From assembly GCF_002831565.1 (NCBI RefSeq), contig NZ_CP025096.1, positions 1,054,001-1,118,000 of the forward strand: 64,000 nt of DNA, given 5' to 3'. The stretch is from Spirosoma pollinicola (GTDB taxonomy: Bacteria > Bacteroidota > Bacteroidia > Cytophagales > Spirosomataceae). The notes under the pieces are model-generated. The model was not told where the DNA came from, ran no database searches, and saw only the letters and a program-made list of their open reading frames with translations. Positions 51,102 to 59,107 of the stretch are shown here, one piece after another (the first letter of the stretch is position 1; every line of letters starts with the position of its first letter). The translations under genes were made by a program, and so were the position numbers.

Positions 51102-53123
51102 ATGACTAACCGAGTACGTTTTTTTATACCAGTAGCCCTTGCTATAAGTCTTATAGCCGCTATTGCCCCAAAATTCATCGATCCAGAAAATATGGATTTA
51201 TCGGTGAAGCCAGGCGATAATTTTTACCAGTATGCCAATGGTAACTGGCTCAAAAAAAATGCAGTTCCTGCGTCCAAAACATCATGGGGTAGCTTTAATG
51301 AATTACGTGAAAAGAGCCTGGATGCAATGAAGTCGTTGTTGGAAGAAGCATCCAAAACATCGACAAAAGGGCGCTTATATCAAATGGTAGGTGATTATTA
51401 CCTGAGCGGTATGGATAGCCTGGCCATTGAACAACGTGGCTTTGATCCTATCAAGCTCGATCTTGCCCGCATCGACCAGGTTAACAATAAAGCCGGATTC
51501 TTTAATGAACTGGCCTACCAACGTACGCAAAGTAATGGTATGCTATTTGGCTTCTTTGTCGCGCAGGACCGAAAAAATGTAAGCAAATACCTTCCGCAAT
51601 TTGGTCAGGGTGGTACTACACTTCCTGACCGGGATTATTACCTGAAAAATGATGCTCGCAGTCTGAAAATACGGGATGCCTACCACGACAATTTGACTAA
51701 AATGTTTGCCCTGATTGGTGAAGAGCCTACGCAGGCAGTTCAGGATGCAGACGTGATTATGCGCATCGAAACTGCGTTGGCCAAAGCACAAATGCCGCGT
51801 GTCGATATGCGTGATCCGTACAAAACGTATAACAAACTGACTGTTGCCAGTTTTTCTCAGCAGACACCCGGTATCAATTGGTCCGACCAGCTAACGAAAT
51901 ATGGTATAAAAGGTCAGGATACAGTATTGGTACAGAGCCCTGCATTTTTTCGGTCGCTTGATAGCCTGGTTTCGGCTACACCAATTGAGGACTTGCGTAC
52001 ATACATGCGCTGGAACATTCTCAAAGGAGCGGCCCCTTATTTGAGCGATGCCTTTGTAAAACAAAACTTTGCTTTCTCGCGCGTGCTGACCGGTCAAAAG
52101 GAGCAAACACCCCGCTGGCAGCGCATTAGTGGCCTGATCGACAATTCGCTTGGCGATTTGTTAGGCCAGCTTTACGTCCAGAAGTATTTCAAGCCCGAAG
52201 CAAAACAGCGTATGATGACGCTGGTGGATAACCTCGAAACATCCTACAAAGAGCATATCAATAAACTCGACTGGATGAGCGAGGAAACCAAGAAAAAAGC
52301 ACTGACGAAATTAGTAGCGTTTAAACGTAAGATCGGCTATCCCGATAAATGGAAAAGCTACGAAGGCGTTGTCATCAATCGAAATGATTATTATGGCAAC
52401 GTTAAATCGGCCAGTAAATGGTCGTACAATTACATGATCAACCGATTGGGCAAACCTGTTGATAAAACAGAGTGGGGGATGACACCACCAACGGTAAACG
52501 CCTACTACAACCCCGTAAATAACGAAATTGCTTTCCCGGCGGCTATCCTGCAATTCCCATTTTTCGATTTCGAGGCCGATGACGCCATAAACTACGGCGG
52601 TATCGGTGCTGTGATTGGTCATGAAATGACACACGGCTTCGATGATTCGGGTCGCCAATATGATGCTGACGGAACACTCCGCGATTGGTGGACGAAAACC
52701 GATGCCGACAACTTCAAAAAACGAGCCGACCAGGTAAAAGAGCAATTCTTCGGGTTCAAAGTGCTTGATTCCATTAAAGTGAATGGTCAGCTAACCCTCG
52801 GCGAAAATCTCGCCGACCTCGGTGGACTTAACATAGCGTACGACGCCTTCAAAAAAACGGCACAGGGTAAGTCGAGCGGCAAGAAAAGCCTGGTGGATGG
52901 GTTCACTCCCGATCAGCGATTTTTCCTGTCGTGGGCACAAGTGTGGCGAATCAATGTGCTTCCTGAAACAGAAGCGCAACTCATCATGACTGATCCGCAC
53001 GCACCGGGTTTGTACCGCTGCAACGGGCCGTTATCAAATATCAACGCCTGGTATCAGGCATTCAATGTTCAGCCCGGCGATAAGATGTACAAGAAGCCAG
53101 AAGATCGGATTAAGGTCTGGTAA
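51102..53123 (+). CDS. M13-family (neprilysin/PepO-like) zinc endopeptidase
   Basis: A 673-residue exported peptidase. A signal peptide (about 1-22) precedes an N-terminal M13 domain starting VKPGDNFYQYANGNWLKKN. The zinc motif is H507-E-M-T-H511 in VIGHEMTHGFDDSGRQ; the third ligand Glu is in LGENLADLGGL, and substrate-binding NAYYNP lies upstream. The C-terminal end MYKKPEDRIKVW is typical. The family digests oligopeptides. Length is normal and the frame intact. Confidence 0.94.
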   Translation: MTNRVRFFIPVALAISLIAAIAPKFIDPENMDLSVKPGDNFYQYANGNWLKKNAVPASKTSWGSFNELREKSLDAMKSLLEEASKTSTKGRLYQMVGDYYLSGMDSLAIEQRGFDPIKLDLARIDQVNNKAGFFNELAYQRTQSNGMLFGFFVAQDRKNVSKYLPQFGQGGTTLPDRDYYLKNDARSLKIRDAYHDNLTKMFALIGEEPTQAVQDADVIMRIETALAKAQMPRVDMRDPYKTYNKLTVASFSQQTPGINWSDQLTKYGIKGQDTVLVQSPAFFRSLDSLVSATPIEDLRTYMRWNILKGAAPYLSDAFVKQNFAFSRVLTGQKEQTPRWQRISGLIDNSLGDLLGQLYVQKYFKPEAKQRMMTLVDNLETSYKEHINKLDWMSEETKKKALTKLVAFKRKIGYPDKWKSYEGVVINRNDYYGNVKSASKWSYNYMINRLGKPVDKTEWGMTPPTVNAYYNPVNNEIAFPAAILQFPFFDFEADDAINYGGIGAVIGHEMTHGFDDSGRQYDADGTLRDWWTKTDADNFKKRADQVKEQFFGFKVLDSIKVNGQLTLGENLADLGGLNIAYDAFKKTAQGKSSGKKSLVDGFTPDQRFFLSWAQVWRINVLPETEAQLIMTDPHAPGLYRCNGPLSNINAWYQAFNVQPGDKMYKKPEDRIKVW

Positions 53124-53199
53124 ATGAATCAGGCTTGACAGAAGGGCTCGGATAAACTCTGGCTATCCGGGCCCTTTAATTATCCTAAACCTCCCTTTT

Positions 53200-53736
53200 A
53201 TGAAAACATCATTCCTGTTCACTGCTCTTTTAATTGCCAGTTTATCCTGCCAAACCAAAACAAAGCAGGAAGCGCAAACAACTTCGGCAACAGTCACAGA
53301 AGACAGTGCCACCGCACTGGCAAAGCGGCCGGGGCCTGACAGCCCCCGAACGGCGGCCGACCGCTTAGTAAGAGCTTTATACTTTGAACATAACAAGACA
53401 GAAAATCCCATGCGAGAGACAAAAGACCGCTCATTAGTGGACCAGTTTTTCGCCAAGCCTACCGCAGACCTAATCTGGAATGACGCACAAAAATTAGGAA
53501 GCAAACTAAATCGAACGAAAATAAATTTGCTCTATAATGCGCCCGATGCGGCTATAAAAAAGACCTGGGTGTTGCCATCAGTGTTAGGAGGAACGAGGGC
53601 AATTGTGTATGTAACTTTTGAGAATAAGGCTAAACCAGAAGAAGTTAGAGTTGATATGCAGCAAGTTGCCGGACGGTGGCGCATTACTGAAATGCAGTAT
53701 CCTGACGGGAAACAGCTCACCAAATTGTTGCACTAA
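53200..53736 (+). CDS. small lipoprotein, possibly DUF3828-like
   Basis: A 178-residue lipoprotein with a lipobox (TALLIASLSC, lipidated Cys17). A low-complexity Thr/Ser/Ala linker (about 18-45) precedes a domain starting TAADRLVRALYFEHNKTE and ending VDMQQVAGRWRITEMQYPDGKQL. The pattern resembles DUF3828-type proteins, a weak resemblance only. It follows the M13 peptidase gene by about 75 bases and may share its transcript. Confidence 0.65.
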   Translation: MKTSFLFTALLIASLSCQTKTKQEAQTTSATVTEDSATALAKRPGPDSPRTAADRLVRALYFEHNKTENPMRETKDRSLVDQFFAKPTADLIWNDAQKLGSKLNRTKINLLYNAPDAAIKKTWVLPSVLGGTRAIVYVTFENKAKPEEVRVDMQQVAGRWRITEMQYPDGKQLTKLLH

Positions 53737-53771
53737 AATTCATCTTTGTTAAATTATTTTTGGGGCATCTG

Positions 53772-53801
53772 TTGACAACACCGTAAAAACGTGTAATTTT
53801 G
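53772..53801 (+). promoter_or_regulatory. promoter of the tRNA-Tyr/Gly/Thr-tuf unit
   Basis: TTGACA at 53772 (-33 TTG) and TAATTTTG at 53794-53801 (-7, TAnnTTTG) are separated by 19 bases from TTG, the spacing expected for the Bacteroidota primary sigma factor. The first tRNA starts about 50 bases downstream. Confidence 0.7.
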
Positions 53802-53852
53802 CAACTCCAAACCGGAAACGGGGTGGAAAATCGTTCTTTAACAGTGTTTTTT

Positions 53853-53935
53853 GGGGAGTTTCCAGAGTGGCCAAATGGATCAGACTGTAAATCTGCTGGT
53901 GTACGCCTTCGGAGGTTCGAATCCTCCACTCCCCA
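53853..53935 (+). tRNA. tRNA-Tyr (GTA)
   Basis: An 83-base class II tRNA. Acceptor GGGGAGT pairs with ACTCCCC, discriminator A. The anticodon loop CTGTAAA gives GTA. A long variable arm (CTGGTGTACGCCTTC region) and GGTTCGAATCC T-loop are present. CCA is not encoded in full. Confidence 0.95.
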
Positions 53936-54005
53936 CTCTTTAGTAATTAGTTAATGGTGATTTACTGTATCAGTCAGTACCCACTGTTAGTTAATCATTA
54001 AGTAA

Positions 54006-54078
54006 GCGGAAGTAGCTCAATTGGTAGAGCGATAGCCTTCCAAGCTATAGGTTGCGGGTTCGAGACCCGTCTTCCGCT
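54006..54078 (+). tRNA. tRNA-Gly (TCC)
   Basis: A 73-base tRNA. Acceptor GCGGAAG pairs with CTTCCGC; anticodon loop CTTCCAA gives TCC; the T arm contains GGGTTCGAGACCC. Confidence 0.95.
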
Positions 54079-54103
54079 CTGTTAATTACATTGTTAAAAA
54101 CAA

Positions 54104-54175
<72 letters not shown>

Positions 54176-54201
54176 CAGGACTTCTTAATGGAGTCTTTTT
54201 G

Positions 54202-54220
54202 ACGGGGCCGCCCGTGCGGT
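54202..54220 (+). promoter_or_regulatory. GC-rich leader motif before tuf, shared with nusG
   Basis: ACGGGGCCGCCCGTGCGGT, with internal stem CCGC-CCGT-GCGG, lies in the 156-base tuf leader. The same 19 bases with one change (T to C) lie 13 bases before the nusG start (55991-56009). The rest of the tuf leader holds CAGTCCTCAAACGAGGGTGA.., another small hairpin. Function unknown. Confidence 0.5.
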
Positions 54221-54331
54221 ATTAAGCCCAAACGGCATCAGTCCTCAAACGAGGGTGATCTCGCTGGGTTTAATTTATTTTCAGCGAGTTCATTCAATAA
54301 CAAAAACAGTTCACAATAGCGTTTTAAAAAC

Positions 54332-55519
54332 ATGGCAAAAGAGAATTTTGACCGCTCGAAACCGCACGTAAACATCGGTACGATTGGTCACGTTGACCAC
54401 GGTAAAACGACGCTGACGGCTGCCATTACGAAAGTGCTGGCCGGAAAGGGTCTGGCCGCAATTCGGGACTTCTCCTCGATTGACAACGCTCCGGAAGAAA
54501 AAGAGCGCGGTATCACCATCAATACATCGCACGTTGAATATTCAACGGCAAAGCGTCACTACGCGCACGTCGATTGCCCAGGCCACGCTGACTATGTGAA
54601 GAACATGGTTACGGGTGCTGCTCAGATGGACGGAGCTATCCTTGTGGTAGCTGCAACAGACGGACCAATGCCACAAACGCGTGAGCACATCCTGCTTGCT
54701 CGTCAGGTAGGTGTTCCTCAACTTGTTGTGTTTATGAATAAAGTGGACATGGTTGATGATCCGGAACTTCTTGAACTCGTTGAAATGGAAATTCGCGAGT
54801 TGTTGAGTTTCTACAACTTCGACGGTGACAATATTCCAGTTATTCAAGGTTCGGCTCTTGGTGGCCTGAACGGCGATGAAAAATGGGTTGCTACCATTGA
54901 AGAGTTGATGGACAGTGTTGATAGTTTTATCCCACTGCCTCCTCGTATGACAGAACTTCCATTCCTTATGCCCGTAGAGGACGTATTCTCGATCACAGGT
55001 CGTGGTACAGTTGCTACCGGTCGTATTGAACGGGGTATCATCAACTCGGGCGAACAAGTTGAGATCCTGGGTATGGGTGCTGAAAACCTTAAATCGGTTG
55101 TAACAGGTGTTGAAATGTTCCGGAAAATTCTGGACCGTGGCGAAGCTGGTGACAACGTAGGTCTTCTGCTACGTGGTATTGAAAAAACCGATATCCGTCG
55201 TGGTATGGTTATTTGCAAGCCAGGTTCAGTAACTCCTCACGCTAAATTTAAGGCTGAGATCTATGTACTGTCGAAAGAAGAAGGTGGTCGTCACACACCA
55301 TTCTTTAACAAGTACCGTCCACAGTTTTACTTCCGTACCACAGACGTAACGGGTGAAATTACTTTGCCAGCCAACGTTGAGATGGTAATGCCAGGTGATA
55401 ACATTACGATTGAAGTAAGTCTGATCAATAAAATTGCTATGGAAAAAGGTCTTCGTTTCGCTATTCGCGAAGGTGGCCGTACCGTAGGAGCTGGTCAGGT
55501 AACGGAAATTATCGACTAA
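54332..55519 (+). CDS. tuf: elongation factor Tu
   Basis: A 395-residue GTPase that delivers aminoacyl-tRNA to the ribosome. G motifs: GHVDHGKTT (G1), [12 protein letters not shown] (switch I Thr), DCPGHADY (G3), NKVDMVDD (G4) and GSALGG (G5). Domains II and III follow ([26 protein letters not shown]), ending AGQVTEIID. It lies after three tRNA genes and before trpT-secE, the order usual in bacteria. The first ATG is supported by the conserved [14 protein letters not shown]. Confidence 0.98.
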   Translation: MAKENFDRSKPHVNIGTIGHVDHGKTTLTAAITKVLAGKGLAAIRDFSSIDNAPEEKERGITINTSHVEYSTAKRHYAHVDCPGHADYVKNMVTGAAQMDGAILVVAATDGPMPQTREHILLARQVGVPQLVVFMNKVDMVDDPELLELVEMEIRELLSFYNFDGDNIPVIQGSALGGLNGDEKWVATIEELMDSVDSFIPLPPRMTELPFLMPVEDVFSITGRGTVATGRIERGIINSGEQVEILGMGAENLKSVVTGVEMFRKILDRGEAGDNVGLLLRGIEKTDIRRGMVICKPGSVTPHAKFKAEIYVLSKEEGGRHTPFFNKYRPQFYFRTTDVTGEITLPANVEMVMPGDNITIEVSLINKIAMEKGLRFAIREGGRTVGAGQVTEIID

Positions 55520-55530
55520 GGTAAATATCT

Positions 55531-55570
55531 CAAAACAAGTGCATTTCTTAACAGAGATGCACTTGTTTTG
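55531..55570 (+). terminator. terminator after tuf, overlapping the next promoter
   Basis: CAAAACAAGTGCAT (55531-55544) pairs exactly with 55557-55570. The right arm contains the CTTG that would be the -33 box of the tRNA-Trp promoter. Confidence 0.8.
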
Positions 55571-55592
55571 CTAATAATAGTTCGTACTTTTG
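55563..55592 (+). promoter_or_regulatory. promoter of tRNA-Trp-secE-nusG unit
   Basis: TTG at 55563-55565 and TACTTTTG (-7) at 55585-55592 are 19 bases apart, as in the tRNA-Tyr promoter. Confidence 0.6.
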
Positions 55593-55641
55593 CAGTCCGT
55601 TTCGGGGCACGTCGATTCGGTCATTTTTGCAAAAAAATTAA

Positions 55642-55712
55642 ACGGGTGTAGTTCAAGGGTAGAATAGCGGTCTCCAAAACCGTTGATGGGAGTTCGAATC
55701 TCTCCACCCGTG
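55642..55712 (+). tRNA. tRNA-Trp (CCA)
   Basis: A 71-base tRNA. Acceptor ACGGGTG pairs with CACCCGT, discriminator G; anticodon loop CTCCAAA gives CCA; T-loop GTTCGAATC. It is 18 bases before secE and probably on the same transcript. Confidence 0.95.
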
Positions 55713-55730
55713 CAAATCCCTTACTTTAAC

Positions 55731-55922
55731 ATGGACAAGTTTATCTCGTTTCTGAAAGCCTCCTGGGAGGAAGTTCAGCACAACGTGACTTGGCCCAAAT
55801 TCAGCGATCTGCAATCCAGTTCAACGCTGGTACTGGTAGCATCGCTGATTTTTGCGCTACTAGTCGGTCTAATAGATTTAGTATTTGAGAATGGCCTGAA
55901 TATGTTTTATCAGTCATTCTAA
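55731..55922 (+). CDS. secE: preprotein translocase subunit SecE
   Basis: A 63-residue inner membrane protein of the SecYEG channel. Start MDKFISFLKASWEEV at 55731; a longer frame would run into tRNA-Trp. It shows the amphipathic helix with EEVQHNVTWPKFSDLQSS and a single membrane helix (about 32-52), the minimal SecE form. Position before nusG is universal in bacteria. Confidence 0.95.
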   Translation: MDKFISFLKASWEEVQHNVTWPKFSDLQSSSTLVLVASLIFALLVGLIDLVFENGLNMFYQSF

Positions 55923-55990
55923 ATTGATTTATGAGGGACAATCAAGGCGTGTAGTTAACACATTACTGGATTCGTAACTCATAATTCTTA

Positions 55991-56009
55991 ACGGGGCCGC
56001 CCGCGCGGT
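55991..56009 (+). promoter_or_regulatory. GC-rich leader motif before nusG, shared with tuf
   Basis: ACGGGGCCGCCCGCGCGGT, one base different from 54202-54220, ends 12 bases before the nusG ATG. The internal stem CCGC..GCGG is close to the expected ribosome-binding region, so it may influence initiation. Confidence 0.5.
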
Positions 56010-56021
56010 CGTAACGACAAG

Positions 56022-56582
56022 ATGAACGGCATACAGTGGTACGTCATACGGGCAGTGTCGGGGCAGGAAAAGAAGATCAAATCCTACCTTGATAACGAAA
56101 TTATCCGGCAAAAGTTGGACGAAGTAATTCCGGAAGTCCTTATTCCGGCAGAGAAAGTGTATGAAATGCGCAACGGTAAGAAGCGTGTTCGGGAAAAATC
56201 ATTCTTTCCCGGTTACATTTTGATTTCGGCTGATCTGGGGAACAATCGGGCACTCGATATGATTCTAAATATGCCGGGCGTACTTGGTTTTTTGGGTAAC
56301 GCGCAGGTAGGAACTACCTCAAAAGTACCCGTTGCATTGCGTCAGGCAGAAGTCAATCGTATTTTAGGTAAAGTGCACGAAGAAGCGCAGGAAGTTGCTG
56401 CACCAACGGTTGCTTACATTAAAGGCGAATCAGTAAAAGTAGTCGATGGTCCATTTGGTGGTTTCATCGGTACAGTAGAAGAAGTATTTGACGACCGGAA
56501 GAAAGTGAACGTCGTTGTAAAAATATTTGGCCGGAATACTCCGGTAGAACTCAGTTACGCGCAAGTAGAAAAGGAACTTTGA
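56022..56582 (+). CDS. nusG: transcription termination/antitermination factor NusG
   Basis: A 186-residue RNA polymerase-binding factor. The NGN domain (about 1-115) starts WYVIRAVSGQEKKIKSYLD and includes KSFFPGYILI and MPGVLGFLGN. The KOW domain (about 130-186) holds GESVKVVDGPFGGFIGTVEEV and ends AQVEKEL. It promotes pausing control, Rho action and coupling to ribosomes. Confidence 0.97.
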   Translation: MNGIQWYVIRAVSGQEKKIKSYLDNEIIRQKLDEVIPEVLIPAEKVYEMRNGKKRVREKSFFPGYILISADLGNNRALDMILNMPGVLGFLGNAQVGTTSKVPVALRQAEVNRILGKVHEEAQEVAAPTVAYIKGESVKVVDGPFGGFIGTVEEVFDDRKKVNVVVKIFGRNTPVELSYAQVEKEL

Positions 56583-56730
56583 TTTTAATCAAATTCCGTG
56601 ATCGGACGTCCTATGCTTCCCTCAGAGGATAAACGATCAAAACAAGTTGGTTTGCCGTGAAGAAACCTGGATCGGTTATGTGACTAACTCCCGGGCAACG
56701 TAAATAGCAGATCGTAACTCAATTATCACA
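56583..56730. other. rplK leader region
   Basis: A 148-base gap between nusG and rplK with no ORF. In many bacteria the L1 protein represses this operon from the rplK leader; no clear match to a known L1 site could be drawn here by eye. Confidence 0.3.
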
Positions 56731-57174
56731 ATGGCAAAAGAAGTAGGTGGCTACGTAAAGCTGCAAGTCAAAGGCGGGCAAGCCAACCCCTCTCCTCCGA
56801 TCGGTCCGGCTCTGGGTTCCAAAGGTTTGAATATCATGGAATTCTGCAAGCAGTTCAATGGCCGGACGCAGGATAAAATGGGTACGGTGCTTCCGGTTCT
56901 GATTACATATTATAAGGATAAGTCCTTTGATTTCGTCATCAAAACTCCGCCCGCACCGATTCTGCTGTTGGAAGCAGCTAAGCTGAAAGGCGGCTCTGCT
57001 CAACCAAACCGCAACAAAGTAGGCTCTGTATCATGGGAGCAAATTCGGACCATCGCGGAAACAAAGATGCCCGATTTGAACGCCTTTACGGTGGAGTCAG
57101 CAATGAAGCAGGTGGCCGGTACGGCCCGCAGCATGGGAATCACGGTGACGGGCACAGAGCCCTTCGAGAACTAA
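56731..57174 (+). CDS. rplK: 50S ribosomal protein L11
   Basis: A 147-residue protein that binds 23S rRNA at the GTPase-associated centre. The start [25 protein letters not shown] and the [20 protein letters not shown] segment are typical, as is the C-terminal RNA-binding domain ending [10 protein letters not shown]. Confidence 0.97.
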   Translation: MAKEVGGYVKLQVKGGQANPSPPIGPALGSKGLNIMEFCKQFNGRTQDKMGTVLPVLITYYKDKSFDFVIKTPPAPILLLEAAKLKGGSAQPNRNKVGSVSWEQIRTIAETKMPDLNAFTVESAMKQVAGTARSMGITVTGTEPFEN

Positions 57175-57199
57175 TAGACTTGCCGAAGCAAACACAGAC

Positions 57200-57898
57200 A
57201 TGGCTAAGTTAACGAAAAAACAAAAGGAAGCTCAATCGAAGTACGATGCTGCCAAAGAATATTCGCTCCAACAGGCGGCTGAAATTCTGAAGGACATCTC
57301 GTTCACGAAATTCGACGCTTCCGTGGATATTGACGTTCGGTTGGGCGTTGACCCGCGTAAGGCCGACCAAATGGTTCGTGGCGTTGCTACGTTGCCACAT
57401 GGTACGGGCAAAACGGTTCGCGTTCTGGTGCTTTGCACCCCGGACAAGGAGAACGAAGCGAAAGAGGCTGGTGCTGATTACGTGGGGCTGGACGAGTATA
57501 TCCAGAAGATTGAACAAGGCTGGACGGACATCGACGTGATTATCACGATGCCAAGCGTCATGGCTAAAGTTGGTCGTCTGGGTAAAGTTCTTGGTCCACG
57601 CGGTTTAATGCCAAACCCAAAATCGGGTACGGTAACTCCTGACGTAGCGAAAGCAGTTCGCGAGGTGAAAGCTGGTAAAATCGACTTTAAAGTCGATAAA
57701 CAGGGAGCTATTCACACCAGTATTGGTAAAGTATCGTTTACGCCAGAAAAACTGGCCGAAAACGCGCAGGAAATTATTGCTACACTGATGCGTCTAAAGC
57801 CTTCATCGGCCAAGGGAACGTATGTGAAAACAATCAACCTGTCGAGCACAATGAGTCCGGGAGTAACGATTGATAAAGGCACAGTAGCCGGAATTTAA
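57200..57898 (+). CDS. rplA: 50S ribosomal protein L1
   Basis: A 232-residue protein of the L1 stalk, which helps release E-site tRNA and often represses its own operon. Seen: [24 protein letters not shown] near the start, [19 protein letters not shown] in the middle and [18 protein letters not shown] at the end. It starts 26 bases after rplK and lies 3 bases before rplJ. Confidence 0.97.
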   Translation: MAKLTKKQKEAQSKYDAAKEYSLQQAAEILKDISFTKFDASVDIDVRLGVDPRKADQMVRGVATLPHGTGKTVRVLVLCTPDKENEAKEAGADYVGLDEYIQKIEQGWTDIDVIITMPSVMAKVGRLGKVLGPRGLMPNPKSGTVTPDVAKAVREVKAGKIDFKVDKQGAIHTSIGKVSFTPEKLAENAQEIIATLMRLKPSSAKGTYVKTINLSSTMSPGVTIDKGTVAGI

Positions 57899-57901
57899 GC
57901 C

Positions 57902-58435
57902 ATGAAGCGCGAGGACAAAGGAGCAATTATTGAGGAATTAACTGGAAAGTTCCAGTCTATTCCCTTCTTCTACATCACGGAAGCCAATGGCATGACGGTT
58001 GCTGAAACAAACAACCTCCGTCGGATGTGTTTTGAGCGGGGCATCGAGTATAGAGTGGTGAAAAATACATTCATCAAGAAAGCACTCGAACCCCTTGATA
58101 CGGATTATACTCCGTTCAACGATACGGTATTGCATGGTCAGTCGGCGGTGATGTTTCACCCCGAAAATGGCAAAGCACCGGCTAAGCTTATTAAGGAGTT
58201 CCGTAAAACGAACGACAAGCTGCAACTGAAAGCTGCGTCTATTGACAATAGCTTATTTATTGGTGCTGATCAACTTGATATGCTCATCGCACTGAAGAGC
58301 AAAGAAGAGTTAATCGGAGAAATCATCGGTCTGTTGCAATCACCTGCCAAAAACGTCATCTCGGCGTTGCAAAGTGGCGGCAACAAATTGGCCGGTATCC
58401 TCAAAACGCTGTCGGAGCGCGAGGAAGCAGCCTAG
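57902..58435 (+). CDS. rplJ: 50S ribosomal protein L10
   Basis: A 177-residue base of the L7/L12 stalk. The N-terminal domain has the pattern FFYITEANGMTVAETNNLRRMCFERGIEYRVVKNTFIKKAL; the C-terminal helix that binds L7/L12 dimers ends LAGILKTLSEREEA. It starts 3 bases after rplA, so there is no room for the separate L10 leader known in E. coli. Confidence 0.97.
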   Translation: MKREDKGAIIEELTGKFQSIPFFYITEANGMTVAETNNLRRMCFERGIEYRVVKNTFIKKALEPLDTDYTPFNDTVLHGQSAVMFHPENGKAPAKLIKEFRKTNDKLQLKAASIDNSLFIGADQLDMLIALKSKEELIGEIIGLLQSPAKNVISALQSGGNKLAGILKTLSEREEAA

Positions 58436-58442
58436 CTGTAAC

Positions 58443-58495
58443 GCGGACAGGATGTCCGCACTATCCGGCAAATTAAATGCGGACAAGATGTCCGT
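58443..58495. repeat. paired GCGGACA..TGTCCGC palindromes between rplJ and rplL
   Basis: Two 17-base hairpins (58443-58459 and 58479-58495, the second with one end mismatch) identical in type to those at 26215-26267. They occupy the 104-base gap between rplJ and rplL inside a co-transcribed operon. Confidence 0.8.
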
Positions 58496-58539
58496 ATTAC
58501 TAACATATTGTATCACAACCAAATTAATATATTACTACA

Positions 58540-58923
58540 ATGGCAGATTTGAAAGCGTTCGCGGAGCAGCTTGTAAGCCTGACAGTTAAAGAAGTTAACG
58601 AGTTAGCTACTATCCTGAAGGATGAGTATGGTATCGAACCGGCTGCAGCCGCTCCAGTAATGGTAGCTGGTGGTGCAGGCGCAGGTGATGCCGCTCCGGC
58701 TGTTGCTGAGAAAACGTCGTTTGACGTTGTTCTTAAGTCGGCTGGTGCTGCTAAACTAGCTGTCGTGAAACTGGTTAAAGATCTAACGGGTCTGGGCCTG
58801 AAAGAAGCCAAGGAATTGGTTGACACAGCACCGAAACCAGTTAAAGAAGGTGTAAGCAAAGACGAAGCCGAAGCGCTTCGTAAGCAACTTGAAGAAGCTG
58901 GTGCTGAAGTAGAAGTTAAGTAA
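58540..58923 (+). CDS. rplL: 50S ribosomal protein L7/L12
   Basis: A 127-residue stalk protein recruiting translation factors. N-terminal dimerisation domain (about 1-35; [22 protein letters not shown]), an Ala/Pro-rich hinge (about 36-55) and the globular C-terminal domain (about 58-127; [35 protein letters not shown]). The gap before it contains a palindromic repeat, which may help set its high stoichiometry. Confidence 0.97.
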   Translation: MADLKAFAEQLVSLTVKEVNELATILKDEYGIEPAAAAPVMVAGGAGAGDAAPAVAEKTSFDVVLKSAGAAKLAVVKLVKDLTGLGLKEAKELVDTAPKPVKEGVSKDEAEALRKQLEEAGAEVEVK

Positions 58924-58946
58924 GCAACTTGCTCTTTCGCATATCG

Positions 58947-58995
58947 CTCCAAGCAGGGGAGGCCAGACCAACGTCTGGTCTTTTCCTGTTTGGAG
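58947..58995 (+). terminator. attenuator-like hairpin between rplL and rpoB
   Basis: Outer arms CTCCAAGCAGG (58947-58957) and CCTGTTTGGAG (58985-58995) enclose an inner AGACCA..TGGTCT stem followed by TTTT. It is placed like the E. coli rplL-rpoB attenuator. A second small hairpin (CGGGT-GAC-ACCCG) lies near 59068-59082. Confidence 0.65.
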
Positions 58996-59107
58996 ACTTT
59001 TTGTCTAAGCTCTTGCAGAAGACAAACTTATTTATATTGCCTTATGTTGTCTATTTACGCCCCTTAGGTCGGGTGACACCCGGGGCCTGAATAGCCGCTT
59101 AGTTCGA

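Noticed and set aside
58443-58495. L10 autoregulatory leader
   Set aside because: The structure is after rplJ and is a copy of a dispersed repeat also found at 26215-26267.
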